DNA of 64,000 bases from Achromobacter mucicolens (GCF_902859725.1 NZ_CADIJP010000022.1:1-64000); one strand, 5' to 3'. Shown: positions 24,726 to 33,823, numbered from the stretch's first letter. Numbers and translations are program-made. Notes: generated from the sequence alone by a model not told the origin.

Positions 24726-25616
24726 ATGAACGATAAAAAAACGCGCACGCTGGTCTCCCTGCTGAAATGGTTCGGCCGCATCAAGCCGTCGACACGCCTG
24801 CGCATCGGCGCCGTGCTGGGCTGGCTGGCGCCCCGGCTGGCCAAGTCGCGCGCACGCATCGTGCGCCGCAACCTGGAACTGTGCTTTCCCGACCAGCCCG
24901 AGGCCGTGCGCGAAGAATGGGTGGCCGACCACTTCCGCGCGCTGGCGCAGTCCATCGTCGACCGCGGCGTGCTCTGGTACGGCACGCCCGACGCCATCAA
25001 GGACATGGTCACGCAGACGGGCGCCGACCGCATCAATGCGCTGACCGCCGAAGGCCGCGCCGTCATCCTGCTCGCGCCGCACTTCATTGCGCTGGACGCG
25101 GCCGCCACCCGCCTCACCATGGAAGTGCCCAGCGCGGCCACCATGTACACGCCGCAAAGCGATCCGCACATTGACGCCGTCGTGGCCGCCGGGCGGGCGC
25201 GCTTCAATGAAGTGTTCCTCGTCAGCCGCAAGGACGGCGTGCGCGACCTGATCCGGCATCTGCGCGCGCCCCGCCCCGTCTACTACCTGCCCGACATGGA
25301 CTTCGGCCGGCAGGGTTCGGTCTTCGTGCCGTTCTTCGGCGTGCCCGCCGCCACGCTGCTCGCCACGGCCCAACTTGCCCAGAAATGGAACGCCGCGGTC
25401 CTGCCGATCGTGGGATTCTGGAATCCGGACACCGGCAAGTACCACGTCGACGTGCTGCCGCCGCTTGAAGACTTCCCCGGCAGCGACAGCCTGGAAGCGG
25501 CCACCGCGCGCCTGAACCGCGAGCTCGAAAGCTGGGTGCGGCGCTGCCCCAGCCAGTATTACTGGGTCCATCGCCGCTTCAAGACGCGCCCTGAAGGCGA
25601 GCCCAAGCTGTACTGA
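24726..25616 (+). CDS. Lipid A acyltransferase (LpxL/LpxM family), second of two
   Basis: A 296-residue homologue of the preceding enzyme. The catalytic HX4D motif is HFIALD in [12 protein letters not shown], and the later pattern [20 protein letters not shown] is conserved in the family. The N-terminus lacks a strong membrane helix. The ATG at 24726 is the first plausible start after the upstream gene. With two acyltransferases in tandem, the lipid A probably carries two secondary acyl chains. dapF follows on the same strand after a short gap. Confidence 0.87.
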   Translation: MNDKKTRTLVSLLKWFGRIKPSTRLRIGAVLGWLAPRLAKSRARIVRRNLELCFPDQPEAVREEWVADHFRALAQSIVDRGVLWYGTPDAIKDMVTQTGADRINALTAEGRAVILLAPHFIALDAAATRLTMEVPSAATMYTPQSDPHIDAVVAAGRARFNEVFLVSRKDGVRDLIRHLRAPRPVYYLPDMDFGRQGSVFVPFFGVPAATLLATAQLAQKWNAAVLPIVGFWNPDTGKYHVDVLPPLEDFPGSDSLEAATARLNRELESWVRRCPSQYYWVHRRFKTRPEGEPKLY

Positions 25617-25660
25617 CCGCAGTCGCTCGCCGCGCCGCGAGAATGGGCGATAATCCCGTG

Positions 25661-26554
25661 ATGAACTGGAACTTCACCAAAATGCACGGCGCGGGCAACG
25701 ATTTCGTTGTGCTCGATGGCGTTCGCCAAACCATCGAGATGACGCCCGAGCGCGCGCGCGCTCTCGGCGACCGCCACTTCGGCATCGGCGCCGACCAGAT
25801 CCTGCTGGTCGAGCGCGCCACGCGGCCGGACGCCGACTTCCGCTATCGCATTTTCAATTCCGACGGCAGCGAGGTCGAACACTGCGGCAACGGCGCCCGC
25901 TGCTTCGTGCGCTTCGTGCACGAGCAAGGCCTGTCCGACCGCAACCCGTTGCGCGCGGAAATCGCCACGGGCATCCTGGTCCTGGACGAAGGCGACGACG
26001 AGCAGGTCACCGTCGAAATGGGCAGTACCCGCTTCGACCCGGCCGCGCTGCCCTTTGACACCGCCGGCCTGCCTTCGGCCACGCAGGGCCAGGACACCGT
26101 CTGGGAACTGGACCTGAACGCGCCCGCCGGCCTGCCGCGCGTGGTCGCCGTGTCGGCGGTTGCCATCTCCAATCCGCACGCCGTGCAGGTCGTCGAGAAC
26201 GTCGACACCGCACCCGTCGCCGTGTTGGGTCCGCTGATCGAAACCCATCCGCGCTTTGCCCGCCGCGTCAACGCCGGCTTCATGCAGGTTGTTGACCGCC
26301 ACAACATCCGCCTGCGCGTCTTCGAACGCGGCGCTGGCGAAACGCTGGCCTGCGGCACGGGCGCCTGCGCCGCGGTCGCGGCCGGCATCCGCCGCGGCCT
26401 GCTCGAATCGCCCGTGCGCGTGCAAACGCGCGGCGGTGTGCTGACCGTCGCCTGGAATGGCGAACAACTGCGCATGACCGGCCCGGCCGAATCCGTCTTC
26501 ACGGGCCAGGTCGACATCGACAAGCTCGTCTTCTCCATGGCGCTGAACCGATAA
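25661..26554 (+). CDS. dapF: Diaminopimelate epimerase
   Basis: Interconverts LL- and meso-diaminopimelate for lysine and peptidoglycan synthesis, using two cysteines as acid/base pair. Both are visible: Cys75 in VEHCGNGAR and Cys231 in [10 protein letters not shown]. The 297-residue product begins [14 protein letters not shown], the standard N-terminus, so ATG 25661 was chosen over the upstream in-frame ATG at 25643. A GATAAT box lies six bases before this ATG. The DUF484 gene and xerC follow, the same order as in many proteobacteria. Confidence 0.95.
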   Translation: MNWNFTKMHGAGNDFVVLDGVRQTIEMTPERARALGDRHFGIGADQILLVERATRPDADFRYRIFNSDGSEVEHCGNGARCFVRFVHEQGLSDRNPLRAEIATGILVLDEGDDEQVTVEMGSTRFDPAALPFDTAGLPSATQGQDTVWELDLNAPAGLPRVVAVSAVAISNPHAVQVVENVDTAPVAVLGPLIETHPRFARRVNAGFMQVVDRHNIRLRVFERGAGETLACGTGACAAVAAGIRRGLLESPVRVQTRGGVLTVAWNGEQLRMTGPAESVFTGQVDIDKLVFSMALNR

Positions 26555-26558
26555 CTCT

Positions 26559-27236
26559 ATGACCGATACCGCTTTCACCGCCCAGGACATCGCAGCCTTT
26601 CTGCAAGAAAACCCCGGTTTCTTCGACGAACACGCCGACGTCTTCGCCACTCTGCAGGTACCGCACCCTCACGGGTCGCGCGCCATCTCGCTGGGCGAAC
26701 GCCAGATCCTCACGCTGCGCGAGCGCACCCGCGAACTGGAATGGCGCCTGAATGAACTGGTGCGCAACGCCTCCGCCAACGAGACCATCGGTTCGCACGT
26801 GGCCAAGTGGTGCTGCCGCCTGTTGTCCGAATGCGATCCGCAACTGGTGCCCGGCGAGATCGCGCTGGGCCTGGCCGAGCAATTCGAACTGAACCACGTG
26901 GCGCTGCGCCTGTGGAACCTGTCCGAATTGCCCAATCAAGGCTACGGCGAGCCCGTCTCCGAAGACGTGCGCACTTTCACCGACAGCCTGAAGACGCCTT
27001 ATGTCGGCACCGACACTGCCTTCGAAGCGGTGGCCTGGCTGGACGCCAAGCCCAAGTCGCTGGCACTGGTGCCCCTGCGCCTGGAAGCTGACGGCCCGGC
27101 CGTGGGCCTCTTGGTGCTGGGCTCCGACGACCCCGAACGTTTCACGCCCGAAATGGGCACGACGTTCCTGGAGTCGATCGCCCAGCTCGCGTCGGCCGCG
27201 CTGCATCGGCTGAATCCGGCCTCGCCCAAGGCGTAA
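26559..27236 (+). CDS. DUF484 (GAF-like) protein
   Basis: A 225-residue DUF484 protein. It starts with a short helical segment (FLQENPGFFDEHADVFATL) and a coiled-coil-like linker rich in Arg, Glu and Leu (LRERTRELEWRLNEL), and ends in a GAF-like domain. The family is almost always found between dapF and xerC, but its biochemical role is unknown. It begins four bases after the dapF stop codon with no strong ribosome site, which indicates coupling to dapF translation. Confidence 0.88.
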   Translation: MTDTAFTAQDIAAFLQENPGFFDEHADVFATLQVPHPHGSRAISLGERQILTLRERTRELEWRLNELVRNASANETIGSHVAKWCCRLLSECDPQLVPGEIALGLAEQFELNHVALRLWNLSELPNQGYGEPVSEDVRTFTDSLKTPYVGTDTAFEAVAWLDAKPKSLALVPLRLEADGPAVGLLVLGSDDPERFTPEMGTTFLESIAQLASAALHRLNPASPKA

Positions 27237-27264
27237 GGCTGCCGGGGCGGACAAGGACAACGCG

Positions 27265-28248
27265 ATGCGCGACACCGAGCCGAACGCCAATCCGCCCGCC
27301 CTGCCCGATCCGATGAGCGCCTGGCTGCGCCATCTGGAGACCAACCGCCGGTACTCGCCCCATACCTTGGATGGCTACCGGCGCGAACTGCACTTTTTGC
27401 GCGAACTCGCCGACAAGGCCGGCCTGCCGCTGGACAAGCTCGGCAACGGCCACATCCGCCAATTCGTGGCGCGCCTGCATGCGCAGGGCCGCGGCCCGCG
27501 CAGTCTGGCGCGCACGCTGGCGGCCTGGCGCGGCTTTTACCAATGGTGGGCGCCGGCCGCCGACCTGGCCGGCAATCCCGTCGCCGGCGTGCGCGCCCCC
27601 AAGGCGCCCCGCGGCCTGCCCAAGGCGCTGTCGGTCGAGCAGACCCAGGCCCTCCTGGACAACGCGCCGGCCCAGGTCGCCACCGAACCGGCCGCCCTGC
27701 GCGACCAAGCCATGTTCGAACTCCTGTATTCCAGCGGATTGCGTCTGTCGGAGCTGGTGGGATTGGACCTGCGCTACACGCGCACCGCCGACTACGAGTC
27801 GCGCGGCTGGCTGAATCCGGACGAGGCCGAGGTCGTGGTGCTGGGCAAGGGCGGCAAGCGCCGCTCGGTGCCGGTGGGCCAGCAGGCCTTGGCTGCGCTG
27901 CGCAAGTGGATCGAGGTGCGCCCGCAGCTCGCGCCGCCTTCGCCGCTGCCCGAAGACGCCGCCGCGCTGTTTCTGGGCGCGCGCGGACGCCGAATTTCGC
28001 CGCGCGTGGTGCAGTTGCAGCTCGCACGCATCGCGCAGACGGCCGGGGTGCCCACGCATGTGCATCCTCACGTCTTGCGCCACAGTTTTGCCAGCCACGT
28101 CTTGCAGTCCGCGCAGGACCTGCGCGCCGTGCAAGAGATGCTGGGCCACGCCAACATCTCGACCACGCAAATCTACACGCGGCTCGATTTCCAGCATCTG
28201 GCCAAGGCCTACGACCAGGCGCATCCGCGCGCCGGACGCAAGTCCTGA
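27265..28248 (+). CDS. xerC: Tyrosine recombinase XerC
   Basis: A site-specific recombinase that acts with XerD at dif to resolve chromosome dimers. The 327-residue protein has an N-terminal SAM-like core-binding domain (about residues 15-100) and a catalytic domain with the full set of active residues: Arg160 (GLRLSE), Lys195 or 198 (GKGGKRR), His269-x-x-Arg272 (HVLRH), His295 (LGHANIS) and nucleophile Tyr304 (IYTRLD). The chromosomal position after dapF-DUF484 supports XerC rather than a mobile-element integrase. It ends facing the NicO permease gene. Confidence 0.94.
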   Translation: MRDTEPNANPPALPDPMSAWLRHLETNRRYSPHTLDGYRRELHFLRELADKAGLPLDKLGNGHIRQFVARLHAQGRGPRSLARTLAAWRGFYQWWAPAADLAGNPVAGVRAPKAPRGLPKALSVEQTQALLDNAPAQVATEPAALRDQAMFELLYSSGLRLSELVGLDLRYTRTADYESRGWLNPDEAEVVVLGKGGKRRSVPVGQQALAALRKWIEVRPQLAPPSPLPEDAAALFLGARGRRISPRVVQLQLARIAQTAGVPTHVHPHVLRHSFASHVLQSAQDLRAVQEMLGHANISTTQIYTRLDFQHLAKAYDQAHPRAGRKS

Positions 28249-28310
28249 ACCTTTCTGGCTACGGGGCCGAGCCGTCCGATCAAGCGGCTGACCCGCAGGC
28301 AAACCGTGTG

Positions 28311-29369
28311 CTACCCGCCCGCGGCCACCATGCCGCCCAGCAGCATCACCCCCAGCAACAGCACCGCGATCGCGGCCAGCGCCTCGACCGCGTAGCGCAG
28401 CCACGCCGCACCCGCGCTGGACAGGCGGCCACCCAGGCGCGTCGCCGCGCCCCCGGCCGCGACGGCCAGGCAGGCCAACGCCGCCACGGTCAGCCCCGTG
28501 CCCAGGCCCATCGCCAGCGCCGATGCCACGCCGGCCAGGAAGAAGCCTTGCGACAGCGCGAACACGAGCACGATCAACGCCCCGCTGCATGGCCGCAGGC
28601 CCACCGCCAGAATCGCCGACCACGCGCGGCGCCAGTTCAACGGACCGGCAACCTGCTCCGGCGCGGGCACGTGCGCGTGCCCGCAACCGCAGTCGTGGTC
28701 GTGGTCGTGGTCGTGGTGATGGATGTGGGCATGGGCATGGGCATGACCGGCTGCGTGCGAGTGGTCGTGTTCGTGTCCGAGGTCGGGTCCGTGCGCAGTA
28801 TCACGCGCCCCGCGCCGCCGCAGCAGCGGTCTGATCGCCTTGACCCACACCAGCCACAATCCCAACAGCGTCACCAGCGCGTATGAGGCCAGTTCCAGCC
28901 AGCGCGTGGCCTCGTTCATCGTCGCCGCCGTCGCGTTGAACACCAGTGCCAGCACCGCCACCATCACGATCGCGACCAGCGCCTGGATCAGCGACGACGC
29001 CAAGGCCAGCAGCGCGCCATTGCGCGCGGTCTGGCGGTTGGCCAGCACATACGAGGAGATCACCGCCTTGCCGTGCCCCGGCCCCAGCGCATGAAAAACC
29101 CCATATGCAAACGACAGGCCGATCAAGGCCCACGCCGCGCCGCCGTCCGCCTGCCAGGCGCGCACCGCGCCCGTCAGTTGCCGGTAGAAGTGCGACTGCC
29201 AGACGGACACGCTGCCAAAGAAGCTGGACAGCCAGCCGGGCCCTGCCAGCCCGCCCCCGCTTTCGGGCACGCCGAACGGATGCGCGCCTTGCGCGGCGGC
29301 TGCCGAGATACCGCCCAGCATCAGCAGCAGAACAACGGCCAGCGCGCGCTGCGGCCGGCTTACGGGCAT
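28311..29369 (-). CDS. NicO/RcnA-type metal permease with His-rich loop
   Basis: A 352-residue membrane protein of the NicO (PF03824, COG2215) family, with about six or seven hydrophobic segments and the motif FHALGPGHGKAVISSYV. A cytosolic or periplasmic loop (about residues 195-245) is packed with His, Asp and Ala, encoded by six-base repeats. The start ATG overlaps the end of the DUF1007 gene by 10 bases. The family is usually annotated as nickel/cobalt transport. Here it is the last gene of a Zur-controlled zinc operon and pairs with a DUF1007 protein, so zinc import is the better guess. It has an N-terminal signal-like helix ending in AAAAQG. Confidence 0.85.
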   Translation of the reverse strand: MPVSRPQRALAVVLLLMLGGISAAAAQGAHPFGVPESGGGLAGPGWLSSFFGSVSVWQSHFYRQLTGAVRAWQADGGAAWALIGLSFAYGVFHALGPGHGKAVISSYVLANRQTARNGALLALASSLIQALVAIVMVAVLALVFNATAATMNEATRWLELASYALVTLLGLWLVWVKAIRPLLRRRGARDTAHGPDLGHEHDHSHAAGHAHAHAHIHHHDHDHDHDCGCGHAHVPAPEQVAGPLNWRRAWSAILAVGLRPCSGALIVLVFALSQGFFLAGVASALAMGLGTGLTVAALACLAVAAGGAATRLGGRLSSAGAAWLRYAVEALAAIAVLLLGVMLLGGMVAAGG

Positions 29370-30043
29370 CGCACCTCGATGCGGTGCGTGAGCCCCTTGG
29401 TGATGGCAAAAAGTTCGTCCGGCAAGGCGTCCGGGTCGGCCGGGATCGCGGCCAGTTCCTGCATGGTTTTCCAATCCAGTTCCTTGGGCTTGCGATAGTC
29501 GGCCGTGCAGGCCGCGCCCTGCGGTCCGCCCAGCGACACCGCGCCCTTCTCGTCAAATGCGTAGGCCACGAAATAGGTGGGGTCGTAGATGTCCACTTGC
29601 GCGCCGCCCGCGCCCGGCGCGACGGGTTCGGCCAGCGGCAACGTGAAGGACAGCGTGAGCCGCGTGGTCTTGGGGTTCCAGTCGACGCGGGCGTCGCGCG
29701 GCGCGGCGAATGCCGCGCTCTTGCCGTTGACCGTGACCCGCGTGAAGTAGTGGGAGATCGGTTCGCCCAGCGCCTTCATCCAATCCTGCGCCATGCCTTG
29801 CAGCGTCGCCGCGGGCAACGATCCGTCCTTGCCCTTTTTCAGGCCCTGCGTCGCATAGGCGCCGAACATTTCGTCGAACCGCCACACCTGCCGCACGGCG
29901 GTGATGCGCTGCTCGGCATCGACATCGATCTGCGCGCGCGCGTCGATCCACATATGCGGGTGCGCGTTGGCGGCGCCCGCCGTCAGCAGCGCCGCCACGG
30001 CGCTCAGGGTTGCAAGGCCGCGGCAAGCTGGCGTGCGTTCCAT
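29360..30043 (-). CDS. DUF1007 periplasmic protein (COG3683)
   Basis: A 227-residue secreted protein with a signal peptide ending in AGAANA; the mature N-terminus HPHMWIDARAQI is the DUF1007 signature and may bind metal through its two His. The family is regularly encoded beside NicO permeases and is assumed to work with them as a periplasmic component. Its 5' end overlaps znuA by 40 bases. The ATG at 30043 is required to include the signal peptide. The last 10 bases overlap the permease start, so the two are translated together. Confidence 0.85.
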   Translation of the reverse strand: MERTPACRGLATLSAVAALLTAGAANAHPHMWIDARAQIDVDAEQRITAVRQVWRFDEMFGAYATQGLKKGKDGSLPAATLQGMAQDWMKALGEPISHYFTRVTVNGKSAAFAAPRDARVDWNPKTTRLTLSFTLPLAEPVAPGAGGAQVDIYDPTYFVAYAFDEKGAVSLGGPQGAACTADYRKPKELDWKTMQELAAIPADPDALPDELFAITKGLTHRIEVRCP

Positions 30044-31014
30044 TCAAACATTTCCAGATAGGTGGCGCCCGGCTGTCCGGGCTTGGACAGGGCATCGGAG
30101 TAGAGCGTACCACCCACCTTGGCGCCGGTCTCGCGCGCGATCTGCTGGACCAGCTTGGGACTGCTGATGTTCTCGACGAACACCGCCGGCACCTTGTCGC
30201 GCCGCACCTGTTCGATGATCGCGGCCACCTCGCGCGCCGACGGCTCGGCATCCGTCGACACGCCCATCGCGGGGATGAACGTCACGCCATAGGCGTCGCC
30301 GAAATAACCGAACGCGTCGTGCGAGGTCACAACCTTGCGGCGGTCGGCGCCAATGGCATCGAAGCTTTTGCGCACGCTGGCGTCCAGCGCCTGCAGCTTG
30401 GCGATATACGTGTCCGCGCGTTGGCGGTAGGCCTGCGCATGCGCGGGGTCCGCGGCCGCCAGGCCGTTGGCCACATTGCGCGCGTAGATCACGCCGTTGG
30501 CCAGGCTCTGCCAGGCATGCGGATCGGCGTCGCCGTGGTGATGATGATGACCATGCTCGTGATCACCGTCATGGTCGTGATCATGCTTGTCTTCATGCTT
30601 GTGGTCGTGGTCGTGATCATGGTCGTGACCGTCCCCGTCGTCATGCCCCGCGAACTTGCGCGGCGCGACGCCCTGGGACGCCGTCACCGTCTGTCCCGCG
30701 AATCCCGACGCCTTTGTCAGCTTGGGCAGCCAGGTCTCGAAATCCAGCCCGTTCACCACCAGCACGCGCGCCTCGGCCAGCTTCCTTGCATCACCCGGCG
30801 TGGGCTCGTAGCCGTGCGCGTCGCCGTCGGGGCCGACCAGCGTGGTCAGGCTGATGTCGGCCCCGCCCACTTCCCGCACGATGTCGCCCAGGATGGAAAA
30901 GCTGGCCACCACCTTCAACGGCTCAGCCGCCTGTGCAGTGCCCAGGACGGCTGTCAGGCAAGCGCCCGCCAGAGCCAGCAGTGCGCGGCGGCGGGCCGCC
31001 AGAATCGAACGCAT
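30004..31014 (-). CDS. znuA: High-affinity zinc ABC transporter binding protein
   Basis: A 336-residue cluster A-I metal-binding protein that captures periplasmic zinc for ZnuBC. A signal peptide is cleaved near GTAQA (residue ~30). Metal ligands are His67 (DAHGYEPTP), His166 (ADPHAW) and the His of SHDAFGYF, plus a C-terminal Asp/Glu. Between the first two lies a His/Asp-rich loop (about residues 124-160), typical of zinc-specific members as opposed to manganese ones. The ATG at 31014 has AAGGAG seven bases upstream; a TTG two codons earlier is too close to that site. Confidence 0.95.
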   Translation of the reverse strand: MRSILAARRRALLALAGACLTAVLGTAQAAEPLKVVASFSILGDIVREVGGADISLTTLVGPDGDAHGYEPTPGDARKLAEARVLVVNGLDFETWLPKLTKASGFAGQTVTASQGVAPRKFAGHDDGDGHDHDHDHDHKHEDKHDHDHDGDHEHGHHHHHGDADPHAWQSLANGVIYARNVANGLAAADPAHAQAYRQRADTYIAKLQALDASVRKSFDAIGADRRKVVTSHDAFGYFGDAYGVTFIPAMGVSTDAEPSAREVAAIIEQVRRDKVPAVFVENISSPKLVQQIARETGAKVGGTLYSDALSKPGQPGATYLEMFEWNARQLAAALQP

Positions 31015-31035
31015 GGTCAATCTCCTTAGGAAGTC

Positions 31036-31902
31036 TCAGGCAGGTCGCGCGCGGCGCGTTGCCCGCAGCAGCCCGCCCTGCGGGCCGCCCACAATGGAAA
31101 ACAGATAGCAGGCGCCGGCCGCCAGGATGATCGCGGGCGAGGCCGGCACGTCGAAGTGATAGGAGACCAGCAGCCCGGCCACGGAAGACGCCACGCCGAT
31201 CGCCGCCGACAGCGGAATCTGCCGGGCCGCGCTGCGCACCCAGAAGCGCGCCGCGGCGGCCGGCAGCATCATGATTCCCACCACCATCAGCGTGCCCAGC
31301 ACCTGAAAGCCCGCCACCAGGTTCACGACCACCAGCACCAGAAAGCCCATGTGCACAAGGCCGCCCATGCCGCCGCTGGCGCGCAGGAACCCCGGGTCCA
31401 GGCATTCGGCGACCAGCAGCCGGTAGATTGCCGCCAGGACAAGCAAGGTCACGCTAGCCGTGGCCGTCACAAGCAGCAGCGCGGCGTCGTCCAGCCCCAG
31501 CACCGTGCCGAACAGCACGTGCAGCAGGTCCATGTTGGAGCCGCGCAGCGACACCAGCAACACGCCCAGCCCGAGCGAGATCAGGTAGAAGGCGGCAAAG
31601 CTGGCGTCTTCGCGCAGCGGCGTCAGCCGGGCCACCAGCCCGGCCAGCAATGCCACGGCCAGGCCGGTGGCGATGCCGCCCAGCATCATCGCGCCCAGCG
31701 ACAGGCCCGCCATCAGAAAGCCCGCGGCCACACCCGGCAGGATGGCGTGCGACATCGCGTCGCCCATCAAGCTCATGCGCCGCAATACGAGAAAAACGCC
31801 CAAGGGCGCCGCACCCAGCGACAACGCGCAGGCGCCGGCCAGCGCGCGCCGCATGAAGCCGTAGTCCAGGAACGGCGACACCAGCCAGTGTGCAAGCGTC
31901 AT
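31036..31902 (-). CDS. znuB: Zinc ABC transporter permease
   Basis: A 288-residue inner-membrane permease of the ZnuB/MntB family, with about eight hydrophobic segments and the family patterns SLMGDAMSHAILPGVAAGF and VLGTLMVVGIMMLPAAAA. It forms the channel for zinc delivered by ZnuA. The ATG overlaps the znuC stop codon by four bases (ATGA), so translation is coupled. Confidence 0.95.
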   Translation of the reverse strand: MTLAHWLVSPFLDYGFMRRALAGACALSLGAAPLGVFLVLRRMSLMGDAMSHAILPGVAAGFLMAGLSLGAMMLGGIATGLAVALLAGLVARLTPLREDASFAAFYLISLGLGVLLVSLRGSNMDLLHVLFGTVLGLDDAALLLVTATASVTLLVLAAIYRLLVAECLDPGFLRASGGMGGLVHMGFLVLVVVNLVAGFQVLGTLMVVGIMMLPAAAARFWVRSAARQIPLSAAIGVASSVAGLLVSYHFDVPASPAIILAAGACYLFSIVGGPQGGLLRATRRARPA

Positions 31903-32621
31903 GACCAGGCTCCCGCCTGCCGCTGCCGGGCCGCCTTCAGGTGGGCCTCGCTCAACGTCGCGGCAGTCTCGCCCCACGCCACCACCGAGCCCGACAGCAG
32001 CAGGCATTCCGGAAAGTGATCGCGCACCAGGTCCAGATCGTGCAGCACCGCAATCACGGTGCGGCCCTGTCCATGCAGGCCGCACAGCAGGGCCATCAGG
32101 TCCTCGGCCGTGTGGCTGTCCACGGCCGCGAAGGGCTCATCCAATAGCAGCACCGGCGCGTCCTGCACCAGCATCCGCGCAAACAGGGCGCGCTGCATCT
32201 GCCCGCCCGACAGCGTGTCCACGCCCCGGTCCGCGGCATCGGCCAGGCCCACGGTTTCCAACGCCTGCATGCAGCAGCCCAGTTCCTCGCCGCCGAACCC
32301 GCGCCATCCGCCCACGCGTCGCCAGGCGCCCATGGCCACCAGGTCCAGCACCGTGGTGGGAAACGACCGGTCCAGTTCCGCCGCCTGCGGCAGCCACGCC
32401 AGCGCCGACCGCCCGGCGCCCTGGATGCGCACGCTGCCCGTCATCGGGCGCAGCACGCCCATGATTCCCTTGATGAGCGTGGACTTGCCCGCGCCGTTGG
32501 GGCCGACCACGGCCGTCATGACGCCCGGCGCGAAACTGCCCGAGACCGAGCGCAGCGCGGGCCGCCCGTGCCAGCCGAACGAGGCGTCGGCCAGCTCGAC
32601 GGTGATGGGCGCCGCCGTCAT
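31899..32621 (-). CDS. znuC: Zinc ABC transporter ATPase
   Basis: A 240-residue ABC ATPase with Walker A GPNGAGKST, signature LSGGQ and Walker B LLLDEP, that energises ZnuB. The ATG at 32621 has GAGGGG eight bases upstream; a GTG at 32630 is also in frame. The start overlaps the stop codon of a 61-codon membrane ORF by four bases, which places that ORF in the operon. Confidence 0.95.
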   Translation of the reverse strand: MTAAPITVELADASFGWHGRPALRSVSGSFAPGVMTAVVGPNGAGKSTLIKGIMGVLRPMTGSVRIQGAGRSALAWLPQAAELDRSFPTTVLDLVAMGAWRRVGGWRGFGGEELGCCMQALETVGLADAADRGVDTLSGGQMQRALFARMLVQDAPVLLLDEPFAAVDSHTAEDLMALLCGLHGQGRTVIAVLHDLDLVRDHFPECLLLSGSVVAWGETAATLSEAHLKAARQRQAGAWS

Positions 32622-32803
32622 CGCAGCCACCCCTCAAGCGCCCACCAGTCCAGCGCCCAGCCGGTCAACGCCCACAGCACGGCGGCGGCCACCGCGGCAT
32701 ACGCCATGCGGCGCCATGCGGAAACAAGAAACGCGGATCGGGCGGGCGCGCGCCGGCCGGGCGCGGCGCCGGACCGCGGGGGCAGGAGCGTGAAATGGGA
32801 CAT
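32618..32803 (-). CDS. Small membrane protein ORF at the head of the znu operon
   Basis: A 61-codon ORF from ATG 32803 (MSHFTLLPPR...) to a TGA that overlaps the znuC ATG by four bases. The product has a basic N-terminal half (several Arg) and one hydrophobic helix (about residues 33-54, rich in Ala, Leu and Trp), so it would be a single-pass, N-in membrane protein. It is the first ORF after the Zur box (53 bases away). Position, coupling and the helix argue for a real gene. Against it, the ribosome site is weak and I recognise no family. It might be an assembly or regulatory peptide of ZnuB, which is speculation. Confidence 0.5.
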   Translation of the reverse strand: MSHFTLLPPRSGAAPGRRAPARSAFLVSAWRRMAYAAVAAAVLWALTGWALDWWALEGWLR

Positions 32804-32855
32804 GGCAGGCAACAGCGGAAAACGGCAGCGGACAGGAACAGCGATGGTTTTATTA

Positions 32856-32870
32856 TGTTATATCATAACT
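32856..32870. promoter_or_regulatory. Zur box between znu operon and zur
   Basis: GTTAT-ATC-ATAAC, a perfect inverted repeat in the flanking context TGTTATATCATAACT, matches the proteobacterial Zur operator (TGTTATA-N-TATAACA type). It lies in an AT-rich patch that would hold the leftward promoter, 53 bases from the first operon ORF and 110 bases from zur. Zinc-loaded Zur would repress the operon here, and possibly its own gene. Confidence 0.85.
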
Positions 32871-32979
32871 AAACCGGACTAGCCCGCCGGCCAGTTCCCG
32901 GACCCAGGGGTTTTCTGCTACCTTCCAGGCATCTCGCGCGCGCATCGCGCGCGCGCTTCCCATTCAGATAAAGCCCGCC

Positions 32980-33483
32980 ATGTCCGCACCGTCCCGTCCA
33001 CCCCGCAACGACAGCGTAGGCGCTCAGCTCAGCGTCGCCGAAACGCTGTGCGCGCAGCGCGGACGCCGCCTGACCCCCATCCGCCGCAAGGTCCTTGAAC
33101 TGCTGCTGCGCCATGGCCGCAGCCTGAAGGCCTACGAGCTGCTGGACGCGATGCGCGCCGTTCACCCCGGCGCCGCGCCGCCCACGGTGTACCGTGCGCT
33201 GGACTTCCTGATGGACGAAGGCCTGATACACCGCCTGGATGCCGTCAATGCCTGGAGCGCCTGCCACGACGCCGGCGGCGCGCCGCACGACCTGCTCGTC
33301 GTCTGTACCGGTTGCGGCGCCGTCGCCGAAGTCTCCGACCCGGCCATGAGCCGGCAGCTGGCCGAACGCGTCGCCCAGACGGGTTATGCGCTGGCCACGC
33401 ACGAAACCGAGATCCGCGCCCTGTGCCCGCAGTGCCAAAAGACGCAGCCGGCCGACGCGGGTCACCACCACCATCACCACTGA
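32980..33483 (+). CDS. zur: Zinc uptake regulator, Fur family
   Basis: A 167-residue Fur-family repressor. The N-terminal winged helix includes PTVYRALDFLMDEGLIHRL. The structural zinc site is formed by Cys109/Cys112 (VVCTGCG) and Cys149/Cys152 (LCPQCQ); Cys95 and nearby His residues fit the regulatory site. The CHDAGGAPHDLLVVC pattern and the divergent znu operon with its operator identify it as Zur rather than Fur or PerR. The natural C-terminus is a run of six His, not seen in model Zur proteins. Confidence 0.93.
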   Translation: MSAPSRPPRNDSVGAQLSVAETLCAQRGRRLTPIRRKVLELLLRHGRSLKAYELLDAMRAVHPGAAPPTVYRALDFLMDEGLIHRLDAVNAWSACHDAGGAPHDLLVVCTGCGAVAEVSDPAMSRQLAERVAQTGYALATHETEIRALCPQCQKTQPADAGHHHHHH

Positions 33484-33823
33484 ACGGGGATCTTCCCCCT
33501 TTCGTTTTCATCCGTTGGATGCGCCCGCCTGGCCGGAACGTTTCAGCGCGGTTACCGCTTGCGCGCCCATGCGCCCTTGAAACCCCGCAAACCGCCCCAA
33601 AATAGGGGTATCGCCCCATACTTGACGGCGTACGGCTGCCATCTGGCGGCCACGGCCCCCCGGGTTGGCCCGGGGTTTGCCCCCTGCCCCCGACTGTGCT
33701 GTAATCCTGCGTCCGGCCGCTATCGGCGGCTGTCGCAGCCTGTGGCAGACATCTCCGGCAGGGACTGAAAACCCCGTCAGGCGCCGTGTTTCACGCCCCT
33801 GACATCACGCTAGCAGCTTCGCC
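33484..33823 (+). other. Intergenic region between zur and the COG0523 gene
   Basis: 340 bases without a supported gene. Right after zur, GGGGA-TCT-TCCCC followed by CTTTCGTTTT is a weak terminator-like hairpin (33488-33508). A promoter candidate lies at 33677-33705. An imperfect hairpin (GTCAGG...CCTGAC) spans 33776-33803, just upstream of the next start codon. No second Zur box was found. Confidence 0.5.
33677..33705 (+). promoter_or_regulatory. Candidate sigma70 promoter for the COG0523 gene
   Basis: TTGCCC and TGTAAT are separated by exactly 17 bases. Transcription would start near 33712, leaving a leader of about 110 bases that contains an imperfect hairpin. Confidence 0.5.

Noticed and set aside
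27265-28248. Tyrosine recombinase as a sign of an integrated element
   Set aside because: Its place after dapF and DUF484 is the standard chromosomal xerC locus, with no attachment-site repeats or cargo.
32930-32960. GCGCGC-rich palindrome before zur
   Set aside because: Simple alternating GC sequence; too low in complexity to call an operator, and the Zur box is elsewhere.
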